A program made the position numbers and the translations under genes. A stretch of DNA of 64,000 nucleotides from contig NZ_JAHVHW010000007.1 in NCBI RefSeq assembly GCF_019802055.1, positions 868,001 through 932,000 of the forward strand, in the 5' to 3' direction. Under the pieces are notes generated by a model. That model searched no databases and had not been told where the DNA came from. It saw only the letters and a list, made by a program, of their open reading frames with translations. Positions 51,016-59,291 of the stretch are shown piece by piece. The stretch's first letter is position 1, and each line of letters opens with the position of its first letter. The stretch is from Ferrimonas balearica. Lineage in GTDB: Bacteria > Pseudomonadota > Gammaproteobacteria > Enterobacterales > Shewanellaceae.

Positions 51016-51021
51016 TTCGGG

Positions 51022-51513
51022 CTATTGCTCATTCACCACCACCTCCTCCTCCGGCACTTTCGGGGACCTGGCTTGAACTGACAACCAGAGTCCCGATTGC
51101 TTCATCAGAAAGCCAAATACGCCTCCCAGTACCAGTGATGGAACGACCAACTGCCATTGGCCCGCAGCCGCGAAGGTGGCGCAACAGCCAATAAATGTGC
51201 CGGGGATGAAGGTCAGCCAACTTTGTCGGGACTGAACACACATCAGGAAGGCCACCAGACCGGTTAATCCATATCCAAGCATCTCGGTACCCAGCCAATC
51301 ACTGCCGGACAGGATCAACATGGCCCAAAAGACACCGGAGAGGTTGGTGGCCAGGCTCACGCCCAGACCTTTAAGGCTGTCATCCGGTGAGGCGAAGTAA
51401 CTGGTGCAGCCTAGGAATCCCGCCCAGGTCAGAAGCCCTAAAGCGACAGACAACCAACCCCAAATCGCAGAGAGAATACCTGTTGTAACAGCGATGGCAA
51501 CGAGAGTAGTCAT
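51022..51513 (-). CDS. DUF1097 inner-membrane protein
   Basis: The protein has 163 residues with five hydrophobic segments covering most of its length (VAIAVTTGILSAIWGWLSVAL, LLTWAGFLGCTSYFAS, VFWAMLILSGS, GLVAFLMCVQ, and LVVPSLVLGGVFGFLMK). Pattern and length fit DUF1097 (YcdZ). Function unknown. Its stop is 6 nt from the stop of the convergent winged-helix gene. Confidence 0.75.
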   Translation of the reverse strand: MTTLVAIAVTTGILSAIWGWLSVALGLLTWAGFLGCTSYFASPDDSLKGLGVSLATNLSGVFWAMLILSGSDWLGTEMLGYGLTGLVAFLMCVQSRQSWLTFIPGTFIGCCATFAAAGQWQLVVPSLVLGGVFGFLMKQSGLWLSVQARSPKVPEEEVVVNEQ

Positions 51514-51704
51514 GGCTTGCTCGCATATGAATGAAATTCACGGGCGAGTGATACTACCTCATTAGAACCGGAAGGCGAGTGATCAAGATCACGTCGGTTG
51601 AGGGTGGCCATCGTACGCGAAGTGGAGTTGGGTTTGGAGTATTGAATTGCGCCCACAATGCGGCAGTTCGCTTTAACGCAGGCGACAGGCTGATGAACGG
51701 TGGG

Positions 51705-52007
51705 TCAGAATCGAGTGTGGTCCAACCCGTGGCTGAGCCAATACGCTTCGTTATAGACGGCTTGCGCCTCCAACTGGGAGCGACCCGCTTGCTTGCATTG
51801 AGCACGATCCAGTGACATCACGCCGCTTTCTTGGCGTCGGTTGATCTCTTCGCCAGCAAAGTTTTTTAACGTGAGATTCTCACCAAAGTAGGCGTGATAT
51901 TCGCACAGCCGGATGTCACTCCAGCTCCGAATGTTACTGAGATCCCAGGCTGAGATTGAACAGCCCGTCAGGGTAAGTAGCCCCATCATCATTAATGTCA
52001 GTCTCAT
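51705..52007 (-). CDS. small lipoprotein
   Basis: The protein has 100 residues from ATG 52007, which has AGGAGGTGG just upstream. The lipobox is MGLLTLTGCSI, Cys17. The mature part, DIRLCEYHAYFGENLTLKNFAGEEINRR then LDRAQCKQAGRSQLEAQAV, has two Cys and no family that I recognise. About 190 nt separate it from the DUF1097 gene downstream. Confidence 0.6.
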   Translation of the reverse strand: MRLTLMMMGLLTLTGCSISAWDLSNIRSWSDIRLCEYHAYFGENLTLKNFAGEEINRRQESGVMSLDRAQCKQAGRSQLEAQAVYNEAYWLSHGLDHTRF

Positions 52008-52300
52008 GGTTCCACCTCCTGATGGAATGGGCGACCAACCGAATGTTGCAATAAAGTAATAGCGTCCAAAACGCGACAATACTGTGGTCGGGATCCGGTT
52101 TTGCTTTGTTTGTGTTGCTTATGGGCAAAGCTGTGACGGCGATCCCCTGTTCATTGCGCGGAGGGAGGGTGCTAAGAAGCCCCCAACCTTGCGGTTAGGG
52201 CTTCTTAGGGTTATTTGGTCGGCCAGAGAGGATTTAACCCGGTCCGACGCTCGGTCCGACCTCAAACGCCAGCGGCGTTTAGCCGGGGGAGGTCAGATGC

Positions 52301-52330
52301 AAAAAAGCCCCAACCTTGCGGTTAGGGCTT
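52301..52330 (-). terminator. first terminator after tRNA-Pro locus 1
   Basis: On the minus strand AGCCCTAACC / GGTTGGGGCT with loop GCAA is followed by six T. Confidence 0.85.
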
Positions 52331-52342
52331 CTTAGGGTTATT

Positions 52343-52419
52343 TGGTCGGCCAGAGAGGATTTGAACCTCCGACCCCCGACACCCCATGACGGTGCGCTAC
52401 CAGGCTGCGCTACTGGCCG
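52343..52419 (-). tRNA. tRNA-Pro (anticodon GGG), locus 1
   Basis: The minus-strand sequence starts CGGCCAGTAGCGCAGCCTGG and continues with GCGC, an anticodon loop ATGGGGT (anticodon GGG), GTCGGGGGTC, the T arm GGAGGTTCAAATCCTCT, acceptor CTGGCCG and encoded ACCA. It is almost identical to E. coli tRNA-Pro proL; only the acceptor stem differs (CGGCCAG against CGGCACG). It has 77 nt including CCA. The same gene recurs at 55652-55728. Confidence 0.97.
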
Positions 52420-52431
52420 AAAACGAGGCTT

Positions 52432-52459
52432 AGTTTAGGCCCTTCAGTCTGGGATGCAA
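52432..52459 (-). promoter_or_regulatory. promoter of tRNA-Pro locus 1
   Basis: On the minus strand TTGCAT and TAAACT are separated by 16 nt, about 12 nt before the 5' end of the tRNA. Confidence 0.45.
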
Positions 52460-52521
52460 GGGCTTTTTTCTCTAATGAAATCGTTTGCTTAGCCTTTGTG
52501 CAATTCGGTTAATCCATCGGC

Positions 52522-52827
52522 TCAAGCTGACTTTTTCATGCGCTTCAGCGCGCACTTACAGGCTTTTCCCTGAAGGGCAGGGCAGCTTTTACAGGGACGG
52601 CGTTTCAGGGGGGTCATCGGATCAAGAGAGCCGGGGAACAGGGTAAACACCGGTGCTTTACCTTCATCCAGAATCGACTTTACCCACGAATCTGCCAATC
52701 GATTTCGTTGCTCCTTGGAGAGGTCAGGCAGCGCGCCTTGCTCCTTCAGCGCTTTCTTAAGGGTTTTGACCACGGCCTTGGTGGTTTTCTTATCCCGCTT
52801 CTTTTGGGCTTTGGCTGCTTTTCCCAT
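52522..52827 (-). CDS. small Lys-rich protein with C-terminal Cys cluster
   Basis: The protein has 101 residues. The N-terminus (MGKAAKAQKKRDKKTTKAVV then KTLKKALKEQ) is very basic. The end, CKSCPALQGKACKCALKRMKK, has four Cys (CxxC...CxC) that could bind zinc or a metal cluster. The middle (DLSKEQRNRLADSWVKSIL) is helical. No family recognised; a nucleic-acid-associated role is a guess from charge. TGGAG lies 6 nt before the ATG. It lies between two tRNA-Pro genes, 100 nt from the first. Confidence 0.6.
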   Translation of the reverse strand: MGKAAKAQKKRDKKTTKAVVKTLKKALKEQGALPDLSKEQRNRLADSWVKSILDEGKAPVFTLFPGSLDPMTPLKRRPCKSCPALQGKACKCALKRMKKSA

Positions 52828-52848
52828 TTCCGACTCCAGAGATCACTC

Positions 52849-52882
52849 GAGAACGCATCCATTGTAAATGGGATGCGTTCTC
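52849..52882. promoter_or_regulatory. perfect 12-bp inverted repeat
   Basis: GAGAACGCATCC (52849-52860) and GGATGCGTTCTC (52871-52882) are separated by ATTGTAAATG. There is no T tract, so it may be an operator or a rho-dependent terminator hairpin. It lies after the penicillin-acylase-family stop and just before the Lys-rich gene. Confidence 0.5.
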
Positions 52883-52895
52883 ATTCAAGTGAAAT

Positions 52896-55193
52896 TTATT
52901 GTGGGTGAAGCGTCAAGTCGGGTTTTCCGTTAATCGGAGCGAGCTGGGTGGCCCGGTATTCGCCTTTGGCGTACCGTTCCGCCTGGTCAGCAAAGTGGGG
53001 GGAGAACGGAATGCCACTTTGCCCCAACGGGGAGATGGCGTAGGCGGAGTTTGGCGCGCCAATATCCACCAGACGCCGCGTAGAGGGGCCAAAGGTGGCG
53101 ATGGGAGTCTCACTGCCATATTGATACGCCATATTGTTGATTGCCCGCTTGGACCCGGTAATGGGCAGAGCAGGCCCCTCCAATAATGCAGCCAATGCTG
53201 GAACCTGTCCCATCGGATGACGATGACGCATCTTACCCTGCTCCTGCCAGGTTGGGATGGGGTCAGGAAGCTGAGCAAGGGCATCGGCCCAGGCGGAACG
53301 TAAAATGCTCTTCTGACTGTCGTATTCTGCCGTGGCTTGATGATCCCACCAGGGCGAGCCCGGGTCATTCAGCAGCTCCGCCATAATTCGGTCAACCAGC
53401 GACTGATGCTGCAGGGCGCTGAACAGCTCCGGGCCAAGCTCATCCGCCAAAGTGGCTTCCAGCAGAGACTGATACACCGCTTCAATCAGGGTTGGGCCGG
53501 CACTGTCCACACTGTAGCGACCGTCCCAGCGGGCCAGTAGAGCCCGTTCCGGACTGTCGTCAATGGCATCCAACAGTAAGGCTTTTAACGCCAGAGCCCG
53601 GCCATTACGGGAGTCGGTCTGAACCGCTTTGAGTTGCTCTATGCTCCAGACCTCTTGCGCCGACAGCGCTTGCTCAAGGGTCGCTGGTCGGAAGATGGGG
53701 GCATAGTAGCCGGCTCGCTCCATCGCTTGCCAAGGGGCGCCGTAGGGATGGTTTGCCGAGAACACGATGCCGGATTCCGGGTTGATAAAGCGAGGGTTGT
53801 GCTCAAAGGGGTGGTAACCCTTTGGCAGTGTCGCACTCAGGCTACCATCCAGTATCAATGCCCCGCTGACCCCGTCACTGCGCTCCAGATAACGGGCCAC
53901 AGCCCATTTGGCGATGTTGCCTTCCGAATCCCCATAAAGCACGTTCACACCCGGTGACCATATCGGCTCCAGTGCGGCCTCAAACTCCTGCAGATTGGTG
54001 CTGTTCAGCAGTTGGTAGAGCCCGGAAAGCGGGCGATTACGATGCTCTGTGAAGGTCCACAGTAGAGCGGTGGGCTCTGGCAGGCCAAGCACACCATCGA
54101 CCAGAGGCCCATGGACACTGTGGCGGATCAACAAAGGTTCGGGTTCGCTGCCCTTGACTGGGATCGATTCGGAGTGAGCGATAAAGGGCACCGGCTCATC
54201 ATCTAGAAGATAGTGGTCTCCGTCGGCATTCAGTTGGTACAGATCCGCGTCATCATTGAGCAGCATGGTTAAGCCCCATGTGCGCTCGGGAGTGCGGCCC
54301 AGCAGTGGAAGGGGAAGCCCGGGGAGATAGAAGCCGTAGAGCTCGCGGGTTGGGGTGCGGAGGTGCGCTTCGTACCACACCTGGGGCGTTGAGAAAGCGA
54401 TGTGGGGATCGTTGGCGAACAGCGGCATACCTGTATCACTGCGTTTGCCACTTAACACCCAGCCGTTTGACCCTTGCAGCGTCCCCAGGGGCAGCAGACC
54501 GTCCAGCTTGTCGGCAAAGGCGCTCCAGGCGACGAACTGCTCGCTTGATGGGGTGGCGGCGTACTGATCGGGCCAACCGCTGACCAGAGCGTGATGATAG
54601 ATAGGATCCAACTGGCCAACCAGTGCGGTAAGCAGCGGGTCCTGCTTGAAGGCGCTGGTAAAGCTGTGGGCCATGTAACTTAAGGTCGCAAAGGCATCGA
54701 CGCGGCTGAAGGGCTCGGGCTCAGATTCGAGCAGATGATATTCCAGCGGCATCGGGAGTGAGGCAATCGCTTGGTTAACTCCCTGGTAGTATGCGTCCAC
54801 CCAAGCGGTCAGCTGTGGTTCACTGGCTTCCATCTGGCTGGTTTGAACCGCTGCCCACTGGCGTGTGCCCAGGGTTCGAAACAGTCGATCCGTTTCCAGC
54901 GCCGGCGCACCGAACAGAGCTGCCAGTTCCCCTTTGCCAACGCGACGCAACACATCCATCTGGAACAACCGCTCCTGTGCGTGCAGCCAGCCAAGTGCCC
55001 TCAACGCATCGGTGTCGGAGTGCGCCTCAATGGTCGGGACACCATAGTCGTCAAACTTGATGGCAACAGAGTCCTCAAGTCCCGTCAGCGTCCTTCCGCC
55101 AGAGTACTTTGGCTGCTGATGAGTGATGCCAGCCCAGGTGGCCGCTGCCAGTGCGCCTGCCAATATCAGCAGAGCCCCAATCCATCGGTTCAT
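52896..55193 (-). CDS. penicillin acylase-family Ntn-hydrolase
   Basis: The protein has 765 residues. One N-terminal membrane segment (IGALLILAGALAAATWAG) precedes the alpha-subunit part (FDDYGVPTIEAHSDTDALRALGWLHAQERLFQMD) and the autocatalytic cleavage site before S242 in LQGSNGWVLSG, which becomes the nucleophile. Downstream segments PLFANDPHI and GLPLPLLGRTPERTWGLTML are S45-family signatures. Members hydrolyse penicillins, cephalosporins, acyl-homoserine lactones or acyl-amino acids; the substrate cannot be read. GGAGG lies before the ATG. Confidence 0.9.
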   Translation of the reverse strand: MNRWIGALLILAGALAAATWAGITHQQPKYSGGRTLTGLEDSVAIKFDDYGVPTIEAHSDTDALRALGWLHAQERLFQMDVLRRVGKGELAALFGAPALETDRLFRTLGTRQWAAVQTSQMEASEPQLTAWVDAYYQGVNQAIASLPMPLEYHLLESEPEPFSRVDAFATLSYMAHSFTSAFKQDPLLTALVGQLDPIYHHALVSGWPDQYAATPSSEQFVAWSAFADKLDGLLPLGTLQGSNGWVLSGKRSDTGMPLFANDPHIAFSTPQVWYEAHLRTPTRELYGFYLPGLPLPLLGRTPERTWGLTMLLNDDADLYQLNADGDHYLLDDEPVPFIAHSESIPVKGSEPEPLLIRHSVHGPLVDGVLGLPEPTALLWTFTEHRNRPLSGLYQLLNSTNLQEFEAALEPIWSPGVNVLYGDSEGNIAKWAVARYLERSDGVSGALILDGSLSATLPKGYHPFEHNPRFINPESGIVFSANHPYGAPWQAMERAGYYAPIFRPATLEQALSAQEVWSIEQLKAVQTDSRNGRALALKALLLDAIDDSPERALLARWDGRYSVDSAGPTLIEAVYQSLLEATLADELGPELFSALQHQSLVDRIMAELLNDPGSPWWDHQATAEYDSQKSILRSAWADALAQLPDPIPTWQEQGKMRHRHPMGQVPALAALLEGPALPITGSKRAINNMAYQYGSETPIATFGPSTRRLVDIGAPNSAYAISPLGQSGIPFSPHFADQAERYAKGEYRATQLAPINGKPDLTLHPQ

Positions 55194-55369
55194 GATTCCT
55201 CCTTAACCAGATCACATTAGGTTAACCATTGCGGACGACAGATCACAGTCTTGCAACGGGCTTACATTTGGAAACGATTCATGCGGGCTGGAAAATTGAC
55301 CGAAATAGTGGGGAAGACTAGGGTTGAGCCTACGGGACAGGTTTCCCAACCACCCGTTGACAACCAATA

Positions 55370-55397
55370 CCCCCGCCACCTGCGGGGGATTTTTTTG
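55370..55397 (+). terminator. orphan plus-strand terminator
   Basis: CCCCCGC / GCGGGGG with loop CACCT is followed by A then T8. No plus-strand gene precedes it; the acylase gene upstream is on the minus strand. It suggests a short untranslated transcript ending here. Confidence 0.7.
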
Positions 55398-55484
55398 CCT
55401 GTGTGCCAGCCAGGGATAATTAGACTTGGCGCAACGCTAGGCCCGGCCCCAAACGCCAACGGCGTTTAGCAGGGGGCGGATACG

Positions 55485-55516
55485 AAAAAAGCTCCAACCT
55501 TTCGGTTAGAGCTTTT
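55485..55516 (-). terminator. second terminator copy, locus 2
   Basis: On the minus strand AGCTCTAACC / GGTTGGAGCT with loop GAAA and T6 repeats the one at 55610 exactly 125 nt away. Confidence 0.75.
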
Positions 55517-55609
55517 CTCTTTAAAATGGTCGGCCAGAGAGGATTTAACCCGGTCCGACGCTCGGTCCGACCCCCAAACGCCAACGGCGTTTAGCAGGGG
55601 GCGGATACG

Positions 55610-55641
55610 AAAAAAGCTCCAACCTTTCGGTTAGAGCTTTT
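55610..55641 (-). terminator. first terminator after tRNA-Pro locus 2
   Basis: On the minus strand AAAGCTCTAACC / GGTTGGAGCTTTTTT with loop GAAA. Compared with locus 1 the stem has changed at paired positions (GCCC/GGGC to GCTC/GAGC). Confidence 0.88.
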
Positions 55642-55651
55642 CTCTTTAAAA

Positions 55652-55728
55652 TGGTCGGCCAGAGAGGATTTGAACCTCCGACCCCCGACACCCCATGACG
55701 GTGCGCTACCAGGCTGCGCTACTGGCCG
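55652..55728 (-). tRNA. tRNA-Pro (anticodon GGG), locus 2
   Basis: The sequence is identical to the tRNA-Pro at 52343-52419 over its 77 nt, including encoded CCA. A strong promoter and rtT-like repeats flank it. Confidence 0.97.
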
Positions 55729-55740
55729 ACAACGGAGGCC

Positions 55741-55768
55741 ATAATACGTTTCCTGAGGGCAATTGCAA
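55741..55768 (-). promoter_or_regulatory. promoter of tRNA-Pro locus 2
   Basis: On the minus strand TTGCAA and TATTAT are separated by 16 nt, 13 nt before the tRNA 5' end; a near-consensus sigma-70 promoter. Confidence 0.7.
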
Positions 55769-55811
55769 GCGCCACAGGGGTTAAGTGCTTTATCTTTGCG
55801 CAATCCCCACG

Positions 55812-57605
55812 TTATCGGGCAAGGAATCGACGACCCTCATCCATCACACCCAGCAAAACCTGCACATCAAGGCCCGCATCGCGGCGTCGTTTGTACTCGG
55901 GGGAGTAGACCCGGTAATCGCCGTGCTTATCGATCACCGTGATGGATTTCGCGGTACGAATGGCAAAGTACCGATCGTTCCCCATCACCAGGAAGGGGTG
56001 TGCCGGTGGCTGGTACAGGGTGTCGCCGAGACTGTAGTCCGTAGTCGGGTTTTCACAGCTCAGCAGGCGGGTCATCAGGGTGCCGACCACGCCGTAGTGG
56101 CTGGACTGGTGTGGGGCTGTCCAGCCGTTGTCTCCCGGGAAGTGCACCAACATCGGCACTTGGGTGGATCCTGAAGAGAAGTTGCGCTGTGCGCGTGTGC
56201 TGCTGTCTGTGGTGAACATCTGGCCATGGGTACCGGTCACAATCACCACAGTATCCTCTCCCACACTGTCCAGCAGGCGATCCAATTCACCATCCAGGAA
56301 GTGCAGAGACTGCCGGTACTGGTTGTAAAGTACCTGCTCGGCGTAATTCAACCGCACATCCGCTTTAACACTGGGGATCCCAACCGAGCCAATCGGCGTG
56401 CTGTAGTAGGCCGGTGAGTGGTAGGTCACCAGAGCAAATTGCGGCCCCTCAGCGCTCTTCAGGTACTGGAGTACGGCATCGGTGGTCTCGATGTCTTGCT
56501 CGGCCAGATTGTCCTGCTCCTCCACTGACGCCAGACTGAAGGGAGCCAGCATCGCGCTCAGGTTGCGGTTGGTGAGCAGTCGACTGTCGCCAAACAGCGT
56601 GAAATCGTAATCCCGCTTGGCAAGTTGCTCAATCAGAACCGGCGTTTTCTTGTCCGCATTCAGTGATGCTTCATAGGCGGGCAGCATGCCGTAGAGCAGG
56701 CTGTAGAGACCGTTCTGATAGTCATTGGCACCACTGTAGTGGCGGGGGAACCAGTGATTCTGGGGCGCCCGTTCAAGCAGTTTAGGCATGGTTTGCTGGT
56801 CCACCATATCCGCACGCCAGGCCTCTACCGCAACCACCAACACGTTGGGGCTGGATTGCGCATGACACTGGAGGGGGGACAAAGGGTAGGCCAGCTGTCT
56901 GGTCGGTGCGGCCAGACGTTCCGCTTCGACCAGACTGTCCTCATCCACCAGACCCTGCCGGGTCATAAAGCTTTTCGCCGTTGCCGGGTAATGCAGCGGG
57001 AACATGTCGTCCTGCTGAGTGATAGGGCGATAAACGGTGGCGTCGGCCCAGACATGGACAAAGTGAGTGGCGAAAAAGCAGGTAATCAGGGTGCCAACGA
57101 TACGGGTGCCAAGTTTGCGCCGGCGGATCCGGTGCAGCCGTTTCCACAGGCCGTTCGCCAGAACCAGTTGGAGAGCCAACAGCAGCAGTGGGCCGGCAAC
57201 CAGCATTGGCGTATTGAACAGCGCGAGGAGGTCACTGGCTGCGACGTCGAGTACGAAGGGATTCAGGTGCAGCCGGTAGTGATCAAAAACCAGGGTATCG
57301 AACAGCAGGGCACTTTGGGCCAGGGTGGCCACCACCGCAGCGTAGCCGCGCAAAATCCTGGAGAAGGGCAGCAGCAGCGTCACCGGGAACAGGGTCAACA
57401 GATACACCGCGAAACCCAGGAAGGCGAAATGGCCCACCAGGTTGGTCAGCAGATAAGCTTGTCCCAACAAGGTATCCGGCCAACCCTCGGTAGCGATGTA
57501 GCGAGTGGCGATAAGCATCGCCAGAATCATGTTGAAAAAGGTGAACCAGTGTCCCCACAGCACGAGCTGTGACACCTTGTCCTTCTGTTGATCTTGTGCG
57601 TGCAT
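55812..57605 (-). CDS. yejM: inner-membrane LPS-homeostasis sensor YejM/PbgA
   Basis: The protein has 597 residues, like E. coli YejM (586). Five N-terminal transmembrane segments (DUF3413, about 15-195) are followed by a periplasmic sulfatase/alkaline-phosphatase-like domain from about 250 (NVLVVAVEAWRADMVDQQTMP; PQFALVTYHSP; VIVTGTHGQMF). YejM controls LpxC turnover through LapB in response to LPS. The catalytic Thr of true phosphoethanolamine transferases is not conserved. It follows yejL, as in enterics. Confidence 0.93.
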   Translation of the reverse strand: MHAQDQQKDKVSQLVLWGHWFTFFNMILAMLIATRYIATEGWPDTLLGQAYLLTNLVGHFAFLGFAVYLLTLFPVTLLLPFSRILRGYAAVVATLAQSALLFDTLVFDHYRLHLNPFVLDVAASDLLALFNTPMLVAGPLLLLALQLVLANGLWKRLHRIRRRKLGTRIVGTLITCFFATHFVHVWADATVYRPITQQDDMFPLHYPATAKSFMTRQGLVDEDSLVEAERLAAPTRQLAYPLSPLQCHAQSSPNVLVVAVEAWRADMVDQQTMPKLLERAPQNHWFPRHYSGANDYQNGLYSLLYGMLPAYEASLNADKKTPVLIEQLAKRDYDFTLFGDSRLLTNRNLSAMLAPFSLASVEEQDNLAEQDIETTDAVLQYLKSAEGPQFALVTYHSPAYYSTPIGSVGIPSVKADVRLNYAEQVLYNQYRQSLHFLDGELDRLLDSVGEDTVVIVTGTHGQMFTTDSSTRAQRNFSSGSTQVPMLVHFPGDNGWTAPHQSSHYGVVGTLMTRLLSCENPTTDYSLGDTLYQPPAHPFLVMGNDRYFAIRTAKSITVIDKHGDYRVYSPEYKRRRDAGLDVQVLLGVMDEGRRFLAR

Positions 57606-57682
57606 GCGGTGGCTCGGCGCCTGTATGTGCTGTTTATCCTACGGTGAAAGAAACGACAATTCCAGCCAAGAATTTCAGCTGT

Positions 57683-57910
57683 TTAGGCGTCAGAACGAGC
57701 GTCAACGGAGGCTTTCAGTGCTTCGGCAAACTGTTCAGCCAGAGGAGCACGCATTGCCGGGCTGACTTTACTGTTGATCAGTACTGTCGCCGCATTGCCC
57801 AGAGCCATCAGTGCCAGGTCAGTCGGGGTCTTATTCTTTTCCAGTACCAGCAGCAGTTCGTGCAGCAGTGATTCAACCTGTTCGTTGGTGTATTTGGAAA
57901 CGATTGCCAT
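57683..57910 (-). CDS. yejL: YejL (UPF0352) protein
   Basis: The protein has 75 residues and the family length. Pattern [43 protein letters not shown]...[17 protein letters not shown] is characteristic. It is a small dimeric helical protein of unknown function. It lies 77 nt upstream of yejM on the same strand and is divergent from ndpA, the conserved yejK-yejL-yejM arrangement. Confidence 0.95.
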   Translation of the reverse strand: MAIVSKYTNEQVESLLHELLLVLEKNKTPTDLALMALGNAATVLINSKVSPAMRAPLAEQFAEALKASVDARSDA

Positions 57911-58053
57911 GAAGGGATCCTGTTTCGTGATTTAAGGGAGGGAGTTCGGGCACTTAGCCCTTGCCGGAGTGGCGCGGGATTGTACCTGAATCCGTCGCTT
58001 GCGTCGCCCTTGCCGAGCGAAAAAAAGGGGGATGCCCTTTGGCTTCCCCCTCT

Positions 58054-58059
58054 TATAAT
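58054..58059 (+). promoter_or_regulatory. -10 element upstream of ndpA
   Basis: Perfect TATAAT 35 nt before the ndpA ATG. A -35 element is not clear. Confidence 0.45.
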
Positions 58060-58093
58060 AGGTGGCTTTGTGCCCCAGTCCTTTGTGGTGTCT

Positions 58094-59134
58094 ATGAGCC
58101 TAAAAATCGACCAAGCCATCCTGCACGCCGTAATCCGTGCCGATGATGGCCAGTTGCAGTGCAAACTGCGCCCCCAGCCCCTCAGCCATTCGAATGCCCT
58201 GGATGATCTCGTCGGTGAACTGCACCGCCTCTATACGGCTAAGGCCGGTAAAGGCTACGGGCACTTTGGTGTGCCCGAAGGAAGCGATGCCGAGCCAAAT
58301 GACGCGTTTCGCGAGGCGTTGACCGCCTGGCGCACCGGCAACAAAGGGTTTGTGGAGTTTTCCGCCGAAGCGGGCCAGCTGCTGGGTCAGGAGCTGGCCA
58401 AGTACGATTTTGCCACTGGTGGTTACCTGTTGATGGCGGCATACAACCACGTTGCCTCCGACTATCTGTTTGTTGCTCTGCTGTCACCCAAGCCATCCGT
58501 GTCGGTTTCCGATGAGATGGAAGTGCAGGGTTCCGAGCATCTGGATCTTAGCAATCTTCAACTTGCCGCCCGTGTTGATTTGACCGAGTGGCAAGCGGAC
58601 CCCACCTCGAAGAAATACCTGACCTTTGTGAAGGGGCGCGCCGGACGGAAAGTGGCCGACTTCTTCCTGGATTTCATGGGGTGTGTCGAAGGGGTGAATG
58701 CCAAGGCGCAGAACCAGCAGCTGATGAAAGCGGTTGAGGATTTCGTTTCTGAAACCGAACTGGATAAAGGTGAGCGTCAGCAGGCCCGGGAAGCGGTGTT
58801 TGATTACTGCAAGAGCCAGGTGGCCGTGGGTGAGCCGATTCAGTTGAAAGATCTTTCCGATGAACTGGCGGATCAGGGGCTGGATGCGTTTTACCAGTTT
58901 ACGTCCACCGGCTCCTATGAACTGGAAGACACTTTCCCGGCGGATCAATCCACCTTGCGACAGCTGAAAAAATTCAGTGGTACCGGTGGAGGGGTGTCAG
59001 TGAGTTTTGATTCACAGCACCTCGGTGAGCGAGTCCAGTGGGATCCGGTTCGGGATACCCTGACTATTCACGGCGTGCCGCCCAATCTGCTGGACCAGCT
59101 TAAACGTCGCCTGGCTAATGATGAGCAGGATTGA
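58094..59134 (+). CDS. ndpA: nucleoid-associated protein NdpA (YejK)
   Basis: The protein has 346 residues from ATG 58094; the open frame extends 38 residues upstream through a region with a promoter. It has the typical start [14 protein letters not shown] and the segments [26 protein letters not shown] (here [12 protein letters not shown]) and [26 protein letters not shown] of the family. YejK binds DNA and interacts with topoisomerase IV and gyrase. It is divergent from yejL. Confidence 0.94.
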   Translation: MSLKIDQAILHAVIRADDGQLQCKLRPQPLSHSNALDDLVGELHRLYTAKAGKGYGHFGVPEGSDAEPNDAFREALTAWRTGNKGFVEFSAEAGQLLGQELAKYDFATGGYLLMAAYNHVASDYLFVALLSPKPSVSVSDEMEVQGSEHLDLSNLQLAARVDLTEWQADPTSKKYLTFVKGRAGRKVADFFLDFMGCVEGVNAKAQNQQLMKAVEDFVSETELDKGERQQAREAVFDYCKSQVAVGEPIQLKDLSDELADQGLDAFYQFTSTGSYELEDTFPADQSTLRQLKKFSGTGGGVSVSFDSQHLGERVQWDPVRDTLTIHGVPPNLLDQLKRRLANDEQD

Positions 59135-59291
59135 GTTTTGAGCAAATCAGCACATGTGTGAATGGCTACCCACTTGAGGTGAATAAATATATGTGATCCC
59201 GGTCTCACTTTTTGGGTGGGCGGGGGGTTTTCAATCTTCAGGGATAGGGGTACTCTGTGCCCCGTCATCCCCCCACAATGAATATTCATTC

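Larger units (their letters stand above)
52171..52419 (-). repeat. rtT-like tandem repeat downstream of tRNA-Pro (locus 1)
   Basis: On the minus strand the tRNA is followed by a terminator (52301-52330), a hairpin element, then a copy of the last 20 nt of the tRNA (AAATCCTCTCTGGCCGACCA, plus-strand 52216-52235), then a second terminator (52171-52210) whose stem is CTAAGAAGCCCTAACC with loop GCAA. The period is 127 nt (TGGT at 52216 and 52343). The hairpin between holds AAACGCC/GGCGTTT and a doubled GGTCCGAC. This is the architecture of the E. coli tyrT rtT repeats. Confidence 0.75.
55446..55728 (-). repeat. rtT-like 125-bp tandem repeat downstream of tRNA-Pro (locus 2)
   Basis: A 125-bp period is present: the hairpin AAACGCC/GGCGTTT at 55451 and 55576, terminator AGCTCTAACC-GAAA-GGTTGGAGCT at about 55490 and 55615, and the tRNA 3'-end copy at 55527-55546 before the full tRNA at 55652. 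About 100 nt are identical between the units, followed by a 25-nt spacer with a doubled GGTCCGAC. Confidence 0.8.

Noticed and set aside
52216..52235. Truncated tRNA considered as a tRNA pseudogene or a prophage attachment site
   Set aside because: Only 20 nt of the tRNA are copied, together with the terminator and at both loci, and there is no integrase; an rtT-like array explains it better.
59180..59196. TGTGATCCCGGTCTCAC considered as a CRP site upstream of the YjiH-family gene
   Set aside because: The second half is TCTCA at the correct spacing and TCAC only at the wrong one.
59278..59289. ATGAATATTCAT considered as an ArgR box
   Set aside because: ArgR half-sites need a 4-nt A/T spacer (TGAAT-N4-ATTCA); here the halves abut.
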